A DNA stretch of 64,000 bases from an uncultured Eubacteriales bacterium. Its GTDB lineage: Bacteria > Bacillota > Clostridia > Oscillospirales > Oscillospiraceae. Made by a program: the position numbers and the translations under genes. This document shows positions 16,482 through 28,520 of the stretch, piece by piece; positions within the stretch are counted from its first letter, which is position 1, and every line of letters begins with the position of its first letter. Under the pieces are notes generated by a model. The model did no database searches. It was not told the origin of the DNA and was given only the letters and a program-made list of their open reading frames with translations. The DNA is taken from assembly GCA_900319635.1 (NCBI GenBank), contig ONPF01000001.1, positions 1 to 64,000 on the forward strand, written 5' to 3'.

Positions 16482-19397
16482 ATGCTAAAGCTTATATCCA
16501 TCAAAAAAGACTATCATGTCGGCGATTTCACCGTCAATGCCCTGAAGGGGGTTGACCTGAGCTTTCGGGAGCATGAATTTGTTGCGATCCTCGGTCACTC
16601 CGGCTGCGGCAAAACCACCCTGCTGAACATCATCGGTGGCTTGGATCAGTACAGCTCCGGCGATCTTGTCATCAACGGAAAGTCCACCAAACAATTTACT
16701 GACAGCGATTGGGACACCTATCGAAACAACTCCATCGGCTTTGTGTTCCAGTCCTATAACCTGATCCCCCATCAGACTGTGCTTGCAAACGTAGAGCTTG
16801 CCATGACTCTCTCGGGCGTTGGAGCAGCAGAGCGTCGCCAGCGTGCGGTGGAGGCGCTGGAAAAGGTAGGCCTGGGCGATCAGATCCACAAAAAGCCCAA
16901 CCAGCTCTCCGGCGGACAGATGCAGCGCGTTGCCATCGCCCGCGCCCTGGTCAATAATCCGGATATCCTCCTTGCTGACGAGCCCACCGGCGCTCTGGAT
17001 TCCGATACCTCTGTGCAGATCATGGAGATCCTGAAGGAGATCGCGAAGGACAAGCTCATCATCATGGTCACCCACAATCCGGAGCTGGCCACCGGCTATG
17101 CCAGCCGCATCATCCGGCTGAAGGACGGGCTGATCGTCGATGACAACGATCCCTTTGACGCGCAGGATACTGCAACCGACGCGCCCCTTGGGAAAAAGAC
17201 CTCCATGGGCTTCTTTACCGCCCTCTCCCTCTCTCTCAACAATCTGATGACCAAGAAGACCAGGACGCTGCTGACCGCTTTTGCCGGCAGCATCGGCATC
17301 ATCGGCATTGCCCTGATCATGTCCCTCTCCAACGGGATTCAGAATTATATCGACAAAGTGCAGGAGGACACGCTTTCCAGCTATCCCATTACCATCCAGG
17401 CCGAAAGCGTGGATATGACGGCCATGATGGCCTCTCTCATGGGCGCCCAGGCGGAGAGCGCCTCCTACCGACATGAAAATAACGCGGTTTACTCCAGCAA
17501 CGTGCTGTATAATCTGGTAAACTCTGTTTTCAACACGGAGGTGGAGTCCAACAATCTGCGGGCTTTTCGCCAATATATCGAGTCGGAGGACAGCGAGATC
17601 GCCCAGTATATCAGCTCCGTTCAGTATTCCTATGATGTGGACATGACGCCTTACGCGGAGGATCCCAATGGCCACATCGGAAAGACAGACGCTGTGCAGA
17701 TCCTGCAAACCGCCATGTCCGCCACCTTCGGCGGTGACTATTCGAGCTATTTTTCCACATATGGGCAGATGTACAGCAACTTCAATGTCTGGCAGGAAAT
17801 GCTGCCAGGAGAAAACGGCGAACTGATCAATCCCCTGCTGACAGAGCAGTACGACATGCTCTATGGCCGCTGGCCGGAGAGCTACAATGAGGTCGTTCTG
17901 ATCGTAAACGAGAATAACGAGGTCTCGGACCTGGTGCTGTACTCCCTGGGACTCAAAACCAACGACTCTATCGCGGAAAACATGCAGGCGCTGGTATCCG
18001 CGGAGGCACTGGATACCGAAGTGGAAAGCTGGAGCTATGAGGAGATCTGCGGAAAGAGCTTCCGCTACATCTACCCTGCCGATCAGTATCAGTATAACGA
18101 GGAGACCGGGGAGTATATTGATCTCACCCAGGAAGAGCTTGGCCTGCGTACCCTGTACAACAACGGTCTCGAGATCCGGATCGTCGGGATCATTCGCAAA
18201 AACAATGACGCCCTTTCCGGTATGCTGACAGGCTCGGTAGGCTATACCCATGCTCTGGTGGAGCATATTGCAGCGGAAAGTGCGGAAAAAGACCTGATCC
18301 GGCGGCAGCTGGAAGACCCGGAGCACGATGTGTTTACCGGCCTTCCCTATCTGGACAAGGAAGACGAGGCCATGACAAAGTCCAGAAAAGTCGAGGCAGC
18401 CAAGGATTATATCGCAAAAGCCACAACAGAAGAGCTTGCGGAGCTCTATATCGCTTTCATGAGCGAGCCGGATGAGGAATATCTGCAGCAGATCATCGAC
18501 GAGCAGATGGAAGGAACCAGCCGGGAGGACATCGAAAAGACGATCCTGGACTACTATCCGGAATACGCCTCTATGCTCAGCCAGATGGACGACGAGATGC
18601 TCAACAATTATATGAGCCAGATGATCGGAGAACAGGCGCGGAGCCAGTACGCCGTTCAGATGGAGAGCATGTACCGGGAGCTGAGCCCGGAGGAGCTGGC
18701 GGAAGACTTCGGCCTTCTCTCCCTGGAGGAGGACGATTATCTCTGGATCTACGAAAACGCCATGCCTCCCGTCTATGCCAGCGGCAGTCTGAAGGACACG
18801 CTGAAAAAGCTTGGTTATGTGGATCTGGACAACCCCAGTGTCATCAACATTTACGCCTCCTCGTTTGAGGCTAAGGACAATATTGCCGAGGCCATCGAAC
18901 ACTACAACGAGACCGTGGCCGAAGAAGATCAGATCAGCTACACCGATGTCGTCGCCCTGCTCATGAGCTCTATCACGACCATCATCAATGTCATCAGCTA
19001 TGTGCTGATCGCTTTTGTGGCGATCTCACTGGTGGTCTCTTCCATCATGATCGGCATCATCACCTATATCAGCGTTCTGGAGCGCACGAAGGAGATCGGC
19101 ATTCTCCGCGCTATCGGCGCCTCCAAGCGGGACATTTCCCGGGTCTTCAACGCAGAGACCTTTATTATCGGGCTGACCGCCGGCGTGATCGGCATCGGGA
19201 TCACTCTGCTGCTGAATATCCCCATCAATATCATCGTCCATAATCTGACCGGTATCATGGCCCTGAACTCTTCCCTGCCCCCGGTGGGCGGCGCGGTTCT
19301 GGTGGGCATCAGCGTGCTGCTGACCTATATCGCCGGTCTAATTCCCTCCGGCCTTGCAGCCAAGAAGGATCCCGTGGAAGCGCTTCGCACCGAATGA
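16482..19397 (+). CDS. Fused ABC ATPase-FtsX-type permease (MacB-like exporter)
   Basis: The 971-residue protein joins two modules. Residues 1-230 form an ABC ATPase with Walker [10 protein letters not shown], signature [15 protein letters not shown], Walker [13 protein letters not shown] and the switch His in VTHNPE, all typical of the LolD/MacB class. A hydrophobic segment near 265-288 starts the permease, followed by an extracytoplasmic region of over 500 residues rich in acidic residues. Three C-terminal helices of the FtsX type follow (about 835-965). The protein probably works as a homodimer in mechanotransmission or export of lipid, peptide or drug. The ATG at 16482 was chosen because GAGG precedes it and the ABC domain begins there. 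A terminator follows. Confidence 0.92.
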   Translation: MLKLISIKKDYHVGDFTVNALKGVDLSFREHEFVAILGHSGCGKTTLLNIIGGLDQYSSGDLVINGKSTKQFTDSDWDTYRNNSIGFVFQSYNLIPHQTVLANVELAMTLSGVGAAERRQRAVEALEKVGLGDQIHKKPNQLSGGQMQRVAIARALVNNPDILLADEPTGALDSDTSVQIMEILKEIAKDKLIIMVTHNPELATGYASRIIRLKDGLIVDDNDPFDAQDTATDAPLGKKTSMGFFTALSLSLNNLMTKKTRTLLTAFAGSIGIIGIALIMSLSNGIQNYIDKVQEDTLSSYPITIQAESVDMTAMMASLMGAQAESASYRHENNAVYSSNVLYNLVNSVFNTEVESNNLRAFRQYIESEDSEIAQYISSVQYSYDVDMTPYAEDPNGHIGKTDAVQILQTAMSATFGGDYSSYFSTYGQMYSNFNVWQEMLPGENGELINPLLTEQYDMLYGRWPESYNEVVLIVNENNEVSDLVLYSLGLKTNDSIAENMQALVSAEALDTEVESWSYEEICGKSFRYIYPADQYQYNEETGEYIDLTQEELGLRTLYNNGLEIRIVGIIRKNNDALSGMLTGSVGYTHALVEHIAAESAEKDLIRRQLEDPEHDVFTGLPYLDKEDEAMTKSRKVEAAKDYIAKATTEELAELYIAFMSEPDEEYLQQIIDEQMEGTSREDIEKTILDYYPEYASMLSQMDDEMLNNYMSQMIGEQARSQYAVQMESMYRELSPEELAEDFGLLSLEEDDYLWIYENAMPPVYASGSLKDTLKKLGYVDLDNPSVINIYASSFEAKDNIAEAIEHYNETVAEEDQISYTDVVALLMSSITTIINVISYVLIAFVAISLVVSSIMIGIITYISVLERTKEIGILRAIGASKRDISRVFNAETFIIGLTAGVIGIGITLLLNIPINIIVHNLTGIMALNSSLPPVGGAVLVGISVLLTYIAGLIPSGLAAKKDPVEALRTE

Positions 19398-19418
19398 TGG
19401 AAGAAACTGTTCCTTGCA

Positions 19419-19462
19419 AAAGATCCCTCCCCCGTGTATGCTCACACAGGGGAGGGATCTTT
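19419..19462 (+). terminator. Terminator of the ABC exporter gene
   Basis: A 14-bp stem (19419-19432 with 19449-19462) extends inward by four pairs past one C/A mismatch, with a 6-base loop. Its 3' arm contains GGGGAGGG, which is also positioned as the ribosome site of the next small frame. Confidence 0.8.
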
Positions 19463-19463
19463 G

Positions 19464-19733
19464 ATGTTACATAAAGTATTCAATCGGATGCTGCGGATGT
19501 GCGAGCCCGCCTGGGAATGCCTGATCCGCTCGCTGCAGTTTTGCTGTCTGTTCCTGCTCTGCTCGCTGCTGCTTCTGTCTAAAAGTCAGGTCTGGGGCGA
19601 GCACCAGATGACGGTTGCCGCGCTCCAGGAGTGCGCACAGCTCTTTTTGCTGTTTGGCGCTATTCTTCCACCCTGTCTGGAGGAAACGCTTGGAAACGGC
19701 GCAGGAAGTCCTCCCGGCTCATCAAAACGTTGA
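19464..19733 (+). CDS. Possible small membrane protein
   Basis: This 89-residue frame starts 7 bases after GGGAGGG. It has one clear hydrophobic segment (about 22-48, Cys/Leu-rich) and a second weaker one (about 65-78). I do not recognise the family. Its last 74 bases overlap the 3' end of rnmV on the other strand, where the sequence turns into a Gly/Pro/Ser tail that may be only readthrough. It has no promoter apart from readthrough of the exporter terminator. It may be a chance frame. Confidence 0.4.
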   Translation: MLHKVFNRMLRMCEPAWECLIRSLQFCCLFLLCSLLLLSKSQVWGEHQMTVAALQECAQLFLLFGAILPPCLEETLGNGAGSPPGSSKR

Positions 19734-20271
19734 GGATCTCCAGGAGACCGTCTGCCGTCAGCCGCTCCGGCAGATCCAGCTCCTTGAGCAGCGCGGCGCG
19801 GCGGGCTTTGCTGTCCTCCCTGCCGCTCAAGCCCAGGGCGTACAGATCCGCCTTCGTGATCGGCACACCGCTTTGCGGATCTGCCTGACCGTCGCAGAAC
19901 TCCACACCGGCACGGCGCAGCGCGTCCAGAAGCACCTCCGGGCGCATGCCTTCAACACCCAGCTTCCCCTCCTTGGAGGGGGAGCTTTTTCTTCGTTCCT
20001 TCCCGTACAGATCCGGGATATAGGCCTGCTTGAGATATTGGGGTGGCACGCAGGAGCGGATAAAATTGCGGATGACAAAGCCCGCGCCGTCGGAATCTGT
20101 CAGAACCACCAGGCCCCGCCGTTCGGCAATGCGGCGCAGAAGCTTCTGCTTCTGTTTGTCGTGGAAAATGCCAAAGCCGGAGGTCTCCAGAATATCCGCG
20201 TCCACCACCTGTTTGAGGGTGTTTTTGTCGTAGCGGCCTTCCACCAAGATGACTTCATTGACTTTTGGCAT
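19660..20271 (-). CDS. rnmV: Ribonuclease M5
   Basis: It matures the 5' and 3' ends of 5S rRNA precursor. The 203-residue protein opens with a Toprim domain: VILVEGRYDKNTL (catalytic Glu) and VVLTDSDGAGFVIR (the DxD pair). It continues with YIPDLYGKERRK and a C-terminal domain with SGREDSKARRAALL. Its start overlaps the end of holA by 17 bases. rnmV is often next to ksgA in Firmicutes; here it follows comEC-holA. Confidence 0.93.
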   Translation of the reverse strand: MPKVNEVILVEGRYDKNTLKQVVDADILETSGFGIFHDKQKQKLLRRIAERRGLVVLTDSDGAGFVIRNFIRSCVPPQYLKQAYIPDLYGKERRKSSPSKEGKLGVEGMRPEVLLDALRRAGVEFCDGQADPQSGVPITKADLYALGLSGREDSKARRAALLKELDLPERLTADGLLEILNVLMSREDFLRRFQAFPPDRVEE

Positions 20272-21304
20272 TGCTCTCCCCTGCCGCGATGCGCACCACG
20301 ATCTCCTTCAAGACCTCCCTGCCATCCTCTCCGCTGCTCTTCAAGCGGTAATCCCCTTCCGAACAGAGCTCTACTGCACGAATCAGCTGCGAGAGTGTAT
20401 AGCCCCGCGCAGCCTGCAGGAGCTTTGTCGCCTGGAAATCGTACTTGCAGGCGCAGGTCTCCATCACGTATTTCGTTCCCAGTTGTCTCTCCTGCGCAAG
20501 CTTCGAGGCATAAAGGCGGCGCATTTGCGTCCCCAGCATGGCAAGCATGGGGATCGGCTCGTTATTTTTGTCCGCCATCAGCTCTGCAAGCGTGCTCAGC
20601 GCGAGATTGAACTTCTTCTGGGAAATCTGTTCTGTCATCTCGAAGATCACAGCTTCCGGAATATGATTGGCCACAGCGTCCACATCGGAAACCGTCACCT
20701 TGTCCCCCTTTGCAAAAGCCGCAACCTTTTCGACTTCGGGAATCAGGCGATTCATCAAATCGCCGGAAACAAAGATCAGCCGCTGCGCAGCCTCTATCTC
20801 AAGTCCCTTCCCCAAGGCGGCAAAACGCTTGGCAAGCCAATTGATCAGATCGCCCTGATTCTGCCTGGTGAATTGGATCTCCTGGCCCAGATTCCGCAGA
20901 CCCTTGATCAGCTTGAGACGGCCGTCCGGTTCAAAATCTGCGCTTTGAATAAAGGCTACCGTGCAGTAATCGGGAATGTCGGAGAGAACCGCCTGGATCT
21001 TATCGGCATCCTTTATGTGATTGAGATCAATGCCCCGCAGCTCTACAAAGCTGCGCTCCGAGAGGAAGGGCACGGCGTCGATCGCCTGCTGCAGTTCCTG
21101 AGGGTCCAGCTCCGGCCCGTTCATACGTTTCAGGCTGAAGCTTTCCTCCCCGTCCGGAAGACAGAGCTTCTTGAGCTCGCCCACATAATACTCCCGCAGA
21201 TAATCCTCCGGCCCCCAAAGAAGGTAGAGCCTGCCAGGCCCCTGCTCCTTCAGGCTGCGCACGGCCTGCTTGTAATTGAGTTTATCCTCCGTTTTCTTCG
21301 CCAT
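20255..21304 (-). CDS. holA: DNA polymerase III subunit delta
   Basis: The delta subunit opens the sliding clamp as part of the clamp loader. The 349-residue protein has the family's N-terminal pattern (GRLYLLWGPEDYLREYYVGEL), a central LINWLAKRFAALGKGLEIEAAQRLI segment, and the C-terminal collar-like AMLGTQMRRLYASKLA. The ATG at 21304 was chosen because GGGGGA precedes it; the frame could extend 8 codons upstream. It overlaps the comEC stop by 23 bases, an order also found in Bacillus (comEC-yqeN). Confidence 0.92.
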   Translation of the reverse strand: MAKKTEDKLNYKQAVRSLKEQGPGRLYLLWGPEDYLREYYVGELKKLCLPDGEESFSLKRMNGPELDPQELQQAIDAVPFLSERSFVELRGIDLNHIKDADKIQAVLSDIPDYCTVAFIQSADFEPDGRLKLIKGLRNLGQEIQFTRQNQGDLINWLAKRFAALGKGLEIEAAQRLIFVSGDLMNRLIPEVEKVAAFAKGDKVTVSDVDAVANHIPEAVIFEMTEQISQKKFNLALSTLAELMADKNNEPIPMLAMLGTQMRRLYASKLAQERQLGTKYVMETCACKYDFQATKLLQAARGYTLSQLIRAVELCSEGDYRLKSSGEDGREVLKEIVVRIAAGESNAKSQ

Positions 21305-23570
21305 AGCTATCCCCCACATGTATTTCAACGCTTCCGTTCAAATCCGTGCGATAGATCGTATATCCGTAGGCGTCCAGCCGCTCCAGCGTCTCATAGGTCG
21401 GATGCCCGTATGTGTTGTAGCCCACGCTGATGATGGCGGTGTCCGCCCCGATGCTGCCCAAAAGCTCTCCGGAGCAGGCGTAGCGGGAGCCGTGATGTCC
21501 GGCGATCAGAAGCTCCACGTCGCAGATCAGATGATTTTGGATCAAGTCCTTTTCCGCGGGCTTGGGCGCATCCCCCGTGACAAGCATATCATAAGTTCCG
21601 ATGGAAACCAACATCATCATGCAGCGTTCGTTTTCGTCTCCCTTGTCGGAAGGAGCAAAAAGCTGGATCCCGATGCCGTCAAGCCGGATGAAGCTGTCCT
21701 CAGAGAGAAAAATGAGCTCCGTCCCGTTCCGCTCGGCCGCATCGCAAATCTCCTGCAGCTGATCGTCTTCATCATTCGTATTGGCCGGCAGGATGAGCTG
21801 CTTAACCGGGATCGTCTCCATGAGCCTCGGCACACCGTTACAGTGATCCGCATGGAGGTGGGTCAGCAGCAAAAGATCCACCTGGCTTCGCCCGCGGGCG
21901 CGCAGATAGGCGCCAGCCTCTTCGCCGGCATTCCGGCTGCTATAGGTATTCCCGCAGTCGATCACGACGGTCTTGTCCCCGGACATCACCGCAATGCTCT
22001 GTCCCTGTCCCACATCCAGAACACAGATGGTGCCGAGGCCGGAATTGTAACGGCTGCGTGTCACCGTGAGCAGAAGGGCGAGGCACAGCCCGGACAAAAG
22101 CAGCGGCAGGAGAAACTTCTTCCAGGGCCTCATCCGGCTGAAGCAGGCCAGCAGGATCAGCACATAGACCAGAACGATCCAGAGCACCGAGAAAAGATCC
22201 CGAACATAGAGCGTTGCGAAGGGAATTGCCGAGACGCCTTTCGCCACAAGGAGAAGGTAGCGAGCAAGCCAGCTGCAGATCCAGGCCGCAGCTTTCCCCA
22301 GCGGCGCATAGAGGAAACCCAGCGCGCAGGAGAGAAAGCCTCCGCTGAAGCAAAAGGAGACCGCCCAGAGGCAAAGAATGTTGGAAAGCGGCGAAAGGAT
22401 AGATACCGAGCGAAAATGGACAAGCAGGAGCGGGACGGAAAAAGCCAGCACGGCGAGGGAGCTTGCTGCCGTGGTGATGGGAATGCGCAGCCGCTTCCGC
22501 CAGGGCTTGGAAAAGAGGCCTGCAAAGAATTCACGAAGAGGCTGCGCCAGACACAGGATACCGGACATCGCCGCAAAGGAGAGCTGCAGGCCCACACTGG
22601 TCGCGGCGTATGGATTGATCAGAAGGATCAGCGAAAGGGCAACAGCCAGCGAGGTCGCCGGATCGTTCTCTCTTCGGACAAGCGGAGCAAGCAGCAGAAA
22701 GCTCTGCATAACAGCCGCGCGGACGGCAGAGGGCGGCGAACCGGTTGTCAGCACAAAAAGCCAGACCAGAACAAGGCTTGCCAGCGAGCTTTTGCGTCCC
22801 TTCCCCAGCAGCTGCTGGAGCATCCCGATGAAAAAGGCAATATGCATCCCCGAAACCGCCACGATGTGCATGAGCCCTGCCCGGGTCATAGCCACAAGCA
22901 GCGCATCGTCCTGATAGAGATCGCTCTTGTCCCCCAGCATCAGAGATTTCATAAAAGCCGCGGTATCAGCGGGAAAGATGCTGTCCCCCATCGCAGCAAT
23001 CGCGTGGTTCAGTCGGGCGGGCATAGCGCGAAGATCAAAGCCGCCATGGGATAAAACGATCTCACTTTGTGCGCGACCGGTCAGATAGATGTCTCGAGAG
23101 AGATAGACAGGATCATATTCGCCGTAGCGCTGATCTCCCCGTCTGAGCTTGGCCGTACAGCGGATCTGATCTCCCGGCACCGCATCTGCAAGGGCGCCGC
23201 TGTAGTCATAGAGCAGCATCCGCACATGAGGCAGCCCATCCCCGGTCAACACAAGCTCCACCCGGGCGGAATCGTCATAGATCTGCGGGTAGTCCGTGAC
23301 GCGGCCTTCGATCTCCAGGCTCTGCCCATCCAGCTTGAGGGCCGGCTCCAGTGTCGTCTGCGCTTGGATATAATAGCGCAGGCAGCCGAAAGCGCCTCCA
23401 AGAAAGAGCAGCGCAAAGGCGAGCAGCCACTCCTGCTTCCGAAGCAGCACAAGCAGTCCCAAAAGCGAGAGCGCGGCGGCAAGCCAGAGAAGACTGGCCA
23501 GCGGCAGCAGATAATTGGCAGCAAAGATGACCGCGGAGAAGGAGAACAGAAAGATCGCCAGCTTGCGCAA
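21282..23570 (-). CDS. comEC: ComEC/Rec2 DNA-uptake channel
   Basis: This 762-residue membrane protein carries single-stranded DNA across the membrane in natural transformation. It has N-terminal helices (about 1-65), an OB-like soluble domain with LEIEGRVTDYP, and the competence domain with GLMHIVAVSGMHIAFFIG and TGSPPSAVRAAVM. A C-terminal metallo-beta-lactamase-like domain has LDVGQGQSIAVM, THLHADHCNG and AGHHGS. The start is TTG at 23570, because an in-frame TGA lies 18 bases upstream and GGTGAG precedes it. The gene is intact. No comEA or pilin genes are in the window. Confidence 0.93.
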   Translation of the reverse strand: MRKLAIFLFSFSAVIFAANYLLPLASLLWLAAALSLLGLLVLLRKQEWLLAFALLFLGGAFGCLRYYIQAQTTLEPALKLDGQSLEIEGRVTDYPQIYDDSARVELVLTGDGLPHVRMLLYDYSGALADAVPGDQIRCTAKLRRGDQRYGEYDPVYLSRDIYLTGRAQSEIVLSHGGFDLRAMPARLNHAIAAMGDSIFPADTAAFMKSLMLGDKSDLYQDDALLVAMTRAGLMHIVAVSGMHIAFFIGMLQQLLGKGRKSSLASLVLVWLFVLTTGSPPSAVRAAVMQSFLLLAPLVRRENDPATSLAVALSLILLINPYAATSVGLQLSFAAMSGILCLAQPLREFFAGLFSKPWRKRLRIPITTAASSLAVLAFSVPLLLVHFRSVSILSPLSNILCLWAVSFCFSGGFLSCALGFLYAPLGKAAAWICSWLARYLLLVAKGVSAIPFATLYVRDLFSVLWIVLVYVLILLACFSRMRPWKKFLLPLLLSGLCLALLLTVTRSRYNSGLGTICVLDVGQGQSIAVMSGDKTVVIDCGNTYSSRNAGEEAGAYLRARGRSQVDLLLLTHLHADHCNGVPRLMETIPVKQLILPANTNDEDDQLQEICDAAERNGTELIFLSEDSFIRLDGIGIQLFAPSDKGDENERCMMMLVSIGTYDMLVTGDAPKPAEKDLIQNHLICDVELLIAGHHGSRYACSGELLGSIGADTAIISVGYNTYGHPTYETLERLDAYGYTIYRTDLNGSVEIHVGDSYGEENGG

Positions 23571-23590
23571 ACCTTGCTCACCACACTTTC

Positions 23591-23624
23591 AAAAACCGCA
23601 GAGGGCTTGGGCTCTCTGCGGTTT
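23591..23624 (-). terminator. Terminator of the alaS-hinT unit
   Basis: On the minus strand an 11-bp perfect stem (23624-23614 with 23603-23593) is followed by T's. It lies between the hinT stop and the comEC start. Confidence 0.8.
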
Positions 23625-23632
23625 CAGCGTTT

Positions 23633-23977
23633 TTACAGGATCTTTTCCGACAGCTTCACGCCGCCGATGAGATGGAAATGCAGGTGCATGACAGACTGAC
23701 CGCCGTCCTCGCCGCAGTTGTTGATGACGCGGAAGCCGTTCATCAGTCCCTCCTGCCTGGCGATTTTGGCGATGGCCTCAAAGCACTTTGCAACATAAAC
23801 GGAGTTCTCTTCGTTGATGCCGCGGGCGCAGCAGATGTGCTTCTTCGGCACAACAAGGATGTGCACCGGCGCCTGAGGGTTGATGTCCCGGAATGCAAAG
23901 ACGTACTCGTCCTCATAGACCTTGTCGCTGGGGATCTCCCCGGCGATGATCCGGCAAAACAGACAATCCTGATCCAT
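23633..23977 (-). CDS. hinT: HIT-family purine nucleoside phosphoramidase
   Basis: The 114-residue protein has the N-terminal CLFCRIIAGEIPS and the histidine triad HLHFHLIGG near the end (about 98-106), as in HinT, which hydrolyses adenosine phosphoramidates and aminoacyl-adenylates. The start at 23977 is preceded by GGAGGAAGGA. It follows alaS by 13 bases, so it is probably co-transcribed. Pairing with a tRNA synthetase fits a role in clearing aminoacyl-AMP, which is inference. Confidence 0.93.
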   Translation of the reverse strand: MDQDCLFCRIIAGEIPSDKVYEDEYVFAFRDINPQAPVHILVVPKKHICCARGINEENSVYVAKCFEAIAKIARQEGLMNGFRVINNCGEDGGQSVMHLHFHLIGGVKLSEKIL

Positions 23978-23990
23978 GAATCCTTCCTCC

Positions 23991-26627
<2,637 letters not shown>

Positions 26628-26644
26628 GTGTTGTTTATCCTCTC

Positions 26645-26870
26645 AAAAAAAGATACCCCTGTCCCATAAAGGAACAGGGGCGAATTTACTCGTTCGCGGT
26701 ACCACCCTGATTCGCCGCAATATGCGGCCTCAAAGCGCCCTTAACGCAGGCAGACGCCCCGGTCCTCCCGAGGTGGCTCCGAAGTGGCCGCCGGTTGGAA
26801 CATGAGATCTCACACCACCCGATCTCTCTCTGATATGTCCTGTTCCGGCTCGTTTCGTCAACGCCGATAT
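26645..26870 (-). promoter_or_regulatory. T-box riboswitch (alanine, specifier GCC)
   Basis: The minus strand carries the T-box core AGGGTGGTACCGCG (26708-26695). A terminator follows: stem GGACAGGGG (26664-26656) with GGAACAGGGG and a T run at 26651-26645. Stem I has an AGAGAGAGA motif. Aligning with the Tyr T-box of this window places GCC (26788-26786) exactly where TAC lies there, each two bases before TTCGGAG. Uncharged tRNA-Ala would allow readthrough into alaS. Confidence 0.93.
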
Positions 26871-26879
26871 AACGATGTA

Positions 26880-26907
26880 ACTATATCACAGCTTTGATAT
26901 TTGTCAA
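26880..26907 (-). promoter_or_regulatory. Sigma-A promoter of the alaS leader
   Basis: Minus-strand TTGACA (26907-26902) and TATAGT (26885-26880) are 16 bases apart, just upstream of the T-box. Confidence 0.75.
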
Positions 26908-26931
26908 GCACAACCATTGAGGAGAACTTCG

Positions 26932-27300
26932 TTAGAGAAGATACTGACCGGTCATAAGACCGATCGCGCCGTGCTTCCGGCAGAAGATCCCCAAATCACC
27001 CGTATCAACAAATTCTGTAAAATATCGATCAGCTTCGTCTAAAGCATCCTGAACAGTAACATGAATCCCGGGACAGCGATGCTGCCACAGCCAATGAAGA
27101 AGTGTGGGGTTTCGTTTATCATGCTGGTTCGATGCTGCTCCGATATTGATGTAATAATTCCTCGTGTCCCACTGTGAGCCCTGTACGTTGAAGCACAAAA
27201 TGACATTATCCTGTTCCAGATACCAATAGCTTCCTTTTTTTCGATACCCTTTCTGCTTCAGGATCGGTTTGATTTCCCGAATGAACTCTTCTTTCGTCAT
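26932..27300 (-). CDS. Small conserved protein, DUF4304-like
   Basis: The 122-residue soluble protein has the order KPILKQKGYRKKGSYWYLEQDNVI, FNVQGSQWDTRNYYINIG and a C-terminal FVDTGDLGIFC, which resembles DUF4304 proteins of unknown function. There is no signal peptide. Its ATG overlaps the U32 gene's stop by 4 bases, so it is the last gene of the mltG-U32 unit. Family assignment is by pattern only. Confidence 0.75.
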   Translation of the reverse strand: MTKEEFIREIKPILKQKGYRKKGSYWYLEQDNVILCFNVQGSQWDTRNYYINIGAASNQHDKRNPTLLHWLWQHRCPGIHVTVQDALDEADRYFTEFVDTGDLGIFCRKHGAIGLMTGQYLL

Positions 27301-28520
27301 TTATTTCCCTCTTCTACGCGAATCAGTTTCCTCACAATCGCAAGAGAAGGAGCTTCCGCGGGCAGCCGCATCCGATAGCGCATCATCACGAGCTTTGTCT
27401 CAGCCAGGGGCAGACCTTCTTCGTTAAAAATCTCCCCTGCCGTGAAAGGTATGGGCGCTCCCTCCGGAAGCAGCAGCTCCAGCGCATCCCCCGGGGCGAT
27501 CTTATTGCGCATGGTAAGCGTCGCCCAGCCGTCTCCCCCGCAATTTTCCACCACCGCGGCCACGGAAGCGTCGGAGGAATAGGTCTCCTTCCCGTAGCTC
27601 TCTCCGGGCTGATCAAAGTAAAAGCCGGTGGTATAGGGGCGGTGGCTGATCTTCTCCGTCTCCGCTACCCAGAGCGGATCCAGCGGTTTTCCGGCCATCG
27701 CCTCGTCCAGGGCGTGCCGATAGGCGTTGGTGACCACCGCCGTATAATAGGCGGATTTCATCCGTCCCTCGATCTTAAGGCTGGTGACGCCCGCATCCAG
27801 CAGCTCCGGCAGATGCTCGATCATGCGCATATCCCGGGAGTTCATGATGAAGGTACCCCCGTCCTCGCTGATCTCGAAATACTGCCCCGGCCTCGTCTCC
27901 TCCACCAGGTGGTACTTCCAGCGGCAGGGCTGGGCGCACTGCCCCCGGTTGGCGTCCCGTCCGGTGAGATAATTGGATAGCAGGCAGCGCCCGGAAAAGC
28001 TCACGCACATGGCTCCATGGACGAAGGCTTCCAAGCGCAGTTCCTTCGGCGTGTTGGCGCGAATCTTCCGAATATCCTCCAACGGCGTCTCCCGCGCCAG
28101 CACCACGGTGTCCGCGCCCAGATCGTACAGGGCGCGGGCCGTCGCGCTGTTGATGACGCCAAACTGGGTGCTCACATGCTTTCCCACCTTGGGCGCGTGA
28201 TGTTTTGCCAGCTCCAACACGCCGAGATCCGCAATGATCAGTGCATCCACGCCTGCATCCTGCAAAAACTCCAGATACTCCGGCAGAAGCTTTAATTCCT
28301 CTTCCCTTGGCAGGGTGTTGCAGGTCACATAGATCTTTACGCCCCGCGCGTGAGCATAGCTCACCGCCCAGCGCATATCCTCATCGCCGAAATTCACAAC
28401 GCTGGAGCGCATCCCGAACTGACGTCCGGCCAGATACACCGCGTCCGCTCCATAGTGAATCGCCATCTGCAGGCGCTCCCGATCACCCGCGGGAGATAAC
28501 AGCTCCGCCTTATCCCTCAT
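27297..28520 (-). CDS. trhP: Peptidase U32-family tRNA/rRNA hydroxylation protein
   Basis: The 407-residue protein has the U32 pattern: ELLSPAGDRERLQMAIHYGADAVY, STQFGVINSATARAL and the signature LEAFVHGAMCVSFSGRC. The Cys cluster C-SGRC-NRGQCAQPC is the likely Fe-S site. Family members (TrhP/YrrNO, RlhA) add hydroxyl groups to RNA, for example tRNA U34. In Bacillus yrrN/O sit next to mltG, as here, which supports TrhP over RlhA. The ATG at 28520 lies within the mltG 3' end (11-base overlap); no strong ribosome site is visible, suggesting coupling. A start 11 codons earlier is possible. Confidence 0.88.
   Translation of the reverse strand: MRDKAELLSPAGDRERLQMAIHYGADAVYLAGRQFGMRSSVVNFGDEDMRWAVSYAHARGVKIYVTCNTLPREEELKLLPEYLEFLQDAGVDALIIADLGVLELAKHHAPKVGKHVSTQFGVINSATARALYDLGADTVVLARETPLEDIRKIRANTPKELRLEAFVHGAMCVSFSGRCLLSNYLTGRDANRGQCAQPCRWKYHLVEETRPGQYFEISEDGGTFIMNSRDMRMIEHLPELLDAGVTSLKIEGRMKSAYYTAVVTNAYRHALDEAMAGKPLDPLWVAETEKISHRPYTTGFYFDQPGESYGKETYSSDASVAAVVENCGGDGWATLTMRNKIAPGDALELLLPEGAPIPFTAGEIFNEEGLPLAETKLVMMRYRMRLPAEAPSLAIVRKLIRVEEGNK

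Noticed and set aside
16485..18902. 805-codon minus-strand frame opposite the ABC exporter
   Set aside because: It is fully contained in the exporter gene, has no ribosome site and shows shadow-like composition.
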